Translations under genes and position numbers: made by a program
DNA from: an uncultured Alistipes sp.
GTDB lineage: Bacteria; Bacteroidota; Bacteroidia; Bacteroidales; Rikenellaceae
DNA length: 8,691 nt
NCBI GenBank assembly: GCA_959604655.1
Contig: CAUHCL010000089.1
Span: forward strand, 1-8,691
Direction: 5' to 3'
The notes under the pieces: model-generated
Seen by the model: only the letters and a program-made list of their open reading frames with translations
Database searches by the model: none
What the model was told of the DNA's origin: nothing
In this document: piece by piece, positions 7,646 to 8,691 of the stretch
Layout of the letters: each line of letters begins with the position of its first letter
Position numbering within the stretch: the stretch's first letter is position 1

Positions 7646-7668
7646 GCGCGGCCGAACGGCGTCAGCGC
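7646..7668 (-). terminator. Possible weak hairpin at the end of the channel gene
   Basis: On the coding strand, GCGC (7668-7665) can pair with GCGC (7649-7646), enclosing an inner GCC-GTTC-GGC stem-loop (7660-7651). The channel gene's TGA stop lies in the internal loop. A run of six T (7636-7631) follows, but nine bases away rather than directly after the stem. It could be a partial terminator or attenuator that lowers adaptor and permease output relative to the channel, or an mRNA 3'-end stabiliser. The stem is short and interrupted, so chance pairing in GC-rich DNA is quite possible. Confidence 0.2.
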
Positions 7669-8690
7669 TTTTCGAGCAGCGGGATGCCGTTATAATAGTC
7701 GACCATGCGGCACTTGATGATGTATTGCAGGCGCGAGCGCAGCATCTCGGAACGGGCCTGTTGCAGGTTGTTGGCGGCCGTCTGCAACTCGATGGCCGAG
7801 ACCAGCCCCTTGGCGAACTTCTGCGACATGCCGTTGTAGGCCAGTTCGGTGGCCTTCACCTTCTTCTGCCCCTGCACGTACTGCTTGCCGTAGCCCTGCA
7901 TCTGGCTGTATGTCTGCGCCACCTCGCTCTCGACGGCGCGGCGCGTGGCCTCCTCCTGCAGGACGGCGTTGTTCATGCTGTAACGCGCGCGATGCTTCGA
8001 GGTGCGGCGGCCGAGGCCCGAGAAGATGGGGATCGACATCGACACCGAGACGGAAGAACCGCGGTTCTGCTTGATCTGGTGCCACCACGAAGCGTAGGCC
8101 GCGGCGTTGTCGAGGTTGGTGTAGAAGCTGGTGCTGTATCCGCCGCCCGCCGAGATCGAGGGGTAGTAGCGGCCCTTGGCTATGCTGTAATTGATCTTCG
8201 AATAGCGGCTGTTGAGCTCGGCCGAACGCACGCGCGGGTTGTTGGCCAGGGCGTAGTCGAGCACCTCGGCGAACGACGCGCCCGTCAGTTCGCTGTCGAT
8301 GCGCACGTCGGTATCGATCTCCAGCGGCTCATCCTGCGGGTAGTTCATCACCTCGCGCAACCGTATCTCGGCCAGCGACAGATTGTTCTGCTGCTCGGTG
8401 AGCGATACGTCGTCGGCTGCCACCTGCGCCTCGATCTCGGCAACATCGGCGGCGCTCACCAGACCCAGTTCGAGGTTCTTGGACGCCTTGGTCATGTTGA
8501 GACGGCTGGCGGCGAGGGCATCCTCGGCGATCTTCACGGCGCCCGTGTAGTAAACCACATCGAAATAGGCGGCCATGGCGTTCATCGCAGCCTCGTCGCG
8601 CGCCAGTTGCAGATTCTCGACACCCATGGCGCGGGACACCTTGGCGGCGCGGATGCCGTTGATGGTGGCAAAGCCCGAAAAGAGCGTCAG
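7662..8690 (-). CDS. TolC-family outer membrane efflux channel, 5'-truncated by the window edge
   Basis: This is the outer-membrane duct of a tripartite exporter; family members form trimers with a beta-barrel in the outer membrane and a long alpha-helical periplasmic tunnel. About 342 residues are visible, the C-terminal three quarters of a usual 420-480-residue protein; signal peptide and N-terminus lie beyond 8691. The frame is open to the edge and begins LTLFSGFATINGIRAAK, matching the conserved strand-to-helix segment of OEP repeat 1. The second repeat carries the equivalent SIPIFSGLG at visible residues 219-227. The helical hairpins show matching turns, GLVSAADV (about 76-83) and GLVSAIEL (about 296-303), the expected internal duplication. 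NNPRVRSAEL (about 150-159) opens repeat 2. A possible GTG start at 8639 is only an internal Val codon, because homology continues upstream of it. It is the first visible gene of the operon, 58 bp before the adaptor. Family is certain; substrate unknown. Confidence 0.95.
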   Translation of the reverse strand: MTLFSGFATINGIRAAKVSRAMGVENLQLARDEAAMNAMAAYFDVVYYTGAVKIAEDALAASRLNMTKASKNLELGLVSAADVAEIEAQVAADDVSLTEQQNNLSLAEIRLREVMNYPQDEPLEIDTDVRIDSELTGASFAEVLDYALANNPRVRSAELNSRYSKINYSIAKGRYYPSISAGGGYSTSFYTNLDNAAAYASWWHQIKQNRGSSVSVSMSIPIFSGLGRRTSKHRARYSMNNAVLQEEATRRAVESEVAQTYSQMQGYGKQYVQGQKKVKATELAYNGMSQKFAKGLVSAIELQTAANNLQQARSEMLRSRLQYIIKCRMVDYYNGIPLLEKR

Positions 8691-8691
8691 G

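Noticed and set aside
7604..7661. A possible Bacteroides-type promoter (TTTG / TAnnTTTG) before the adaptor.
   Set aside because: The nearest match, TATTTTTTG, has one extra base. The only candidate upstream element (TTCG) is imperfect and too close, about 14 bp rather than about 19-21 bp.
6365..7717. A 450-codon open frame on the plus strand opposite the adaptor and the end of the channel gene.
   Set aside because: It is an in-register shadow of the adaptor that runs on across the intergenic gap into the channel gene. The sense-strand products are unmistakable.

Overview
This window holds one strand of a gene-dense, high-GC genome. All real genes lie on the minus strand and are read from position 8691 towards position 1. 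The protein types, the lack of Shine-Dalgarno sequences and the short AT-rich leaders before each start codon suggest Bacteroidota. The high GC would suit an Alistipes/Rikenellaceae-like member of the Bacteroidales. The taxon is an inference from style, since no rRNA or other marker gene is present.

Layout in order of transcription: (1) the 3' part of a TolC-family outer-membrane channel gene (8690-7662, 5' end outside the window); (2) a complete membrane-anchored periplasmic adaptor of the MacA/HlyD type (7603-6341); (3) a complete 786-residue FtsX/MacB-type ABC permease (6314-3954); (4) a second complete permease of the same subtype, 795 residues (3925-1538); (5) the first 508 codons of a third, more distant permease (1524-1, 3' end outside the window). 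The gaps are 58, 26, 28 and 13 bp. No convincing promoter or terminator is visible inside, so this looks like one operon whose promoter lies beyond position 8691. No stretch over 300 bases is without a gene.

Together the genes describe a tripartite efflux pump. The permeases sit in the inner membrane and act by the mechanotransmission mechanism known for MacB. The adaptor spans the periplasm with a long coiled-coil hairpin and docks to the TolC-like duct. The substrate cannot be read from the sequence. The ATP-binding subunit that such permeases need is absent from the window. It probably lies just past position 1 or upstream of the channel gene.

The most notable points are: three fused (8-TM type) permeases in a row with no ATPase between them; a clear paralogous pair (genes 3 and 4) with co-linear nucleotide similarity at their 3' ends; an altered first coupling-helix motif shared by that pair but not by the third permease; and near-total avoidance of TTA, CTA and TCA codons, which also explains the very long but spurious antisense reading frames. 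I see no mobile element, CRISPR array, RNA gene or sign of an undescribed defence or biosynthetic system. Apart from the permease array this is an ordinary exporter operon.
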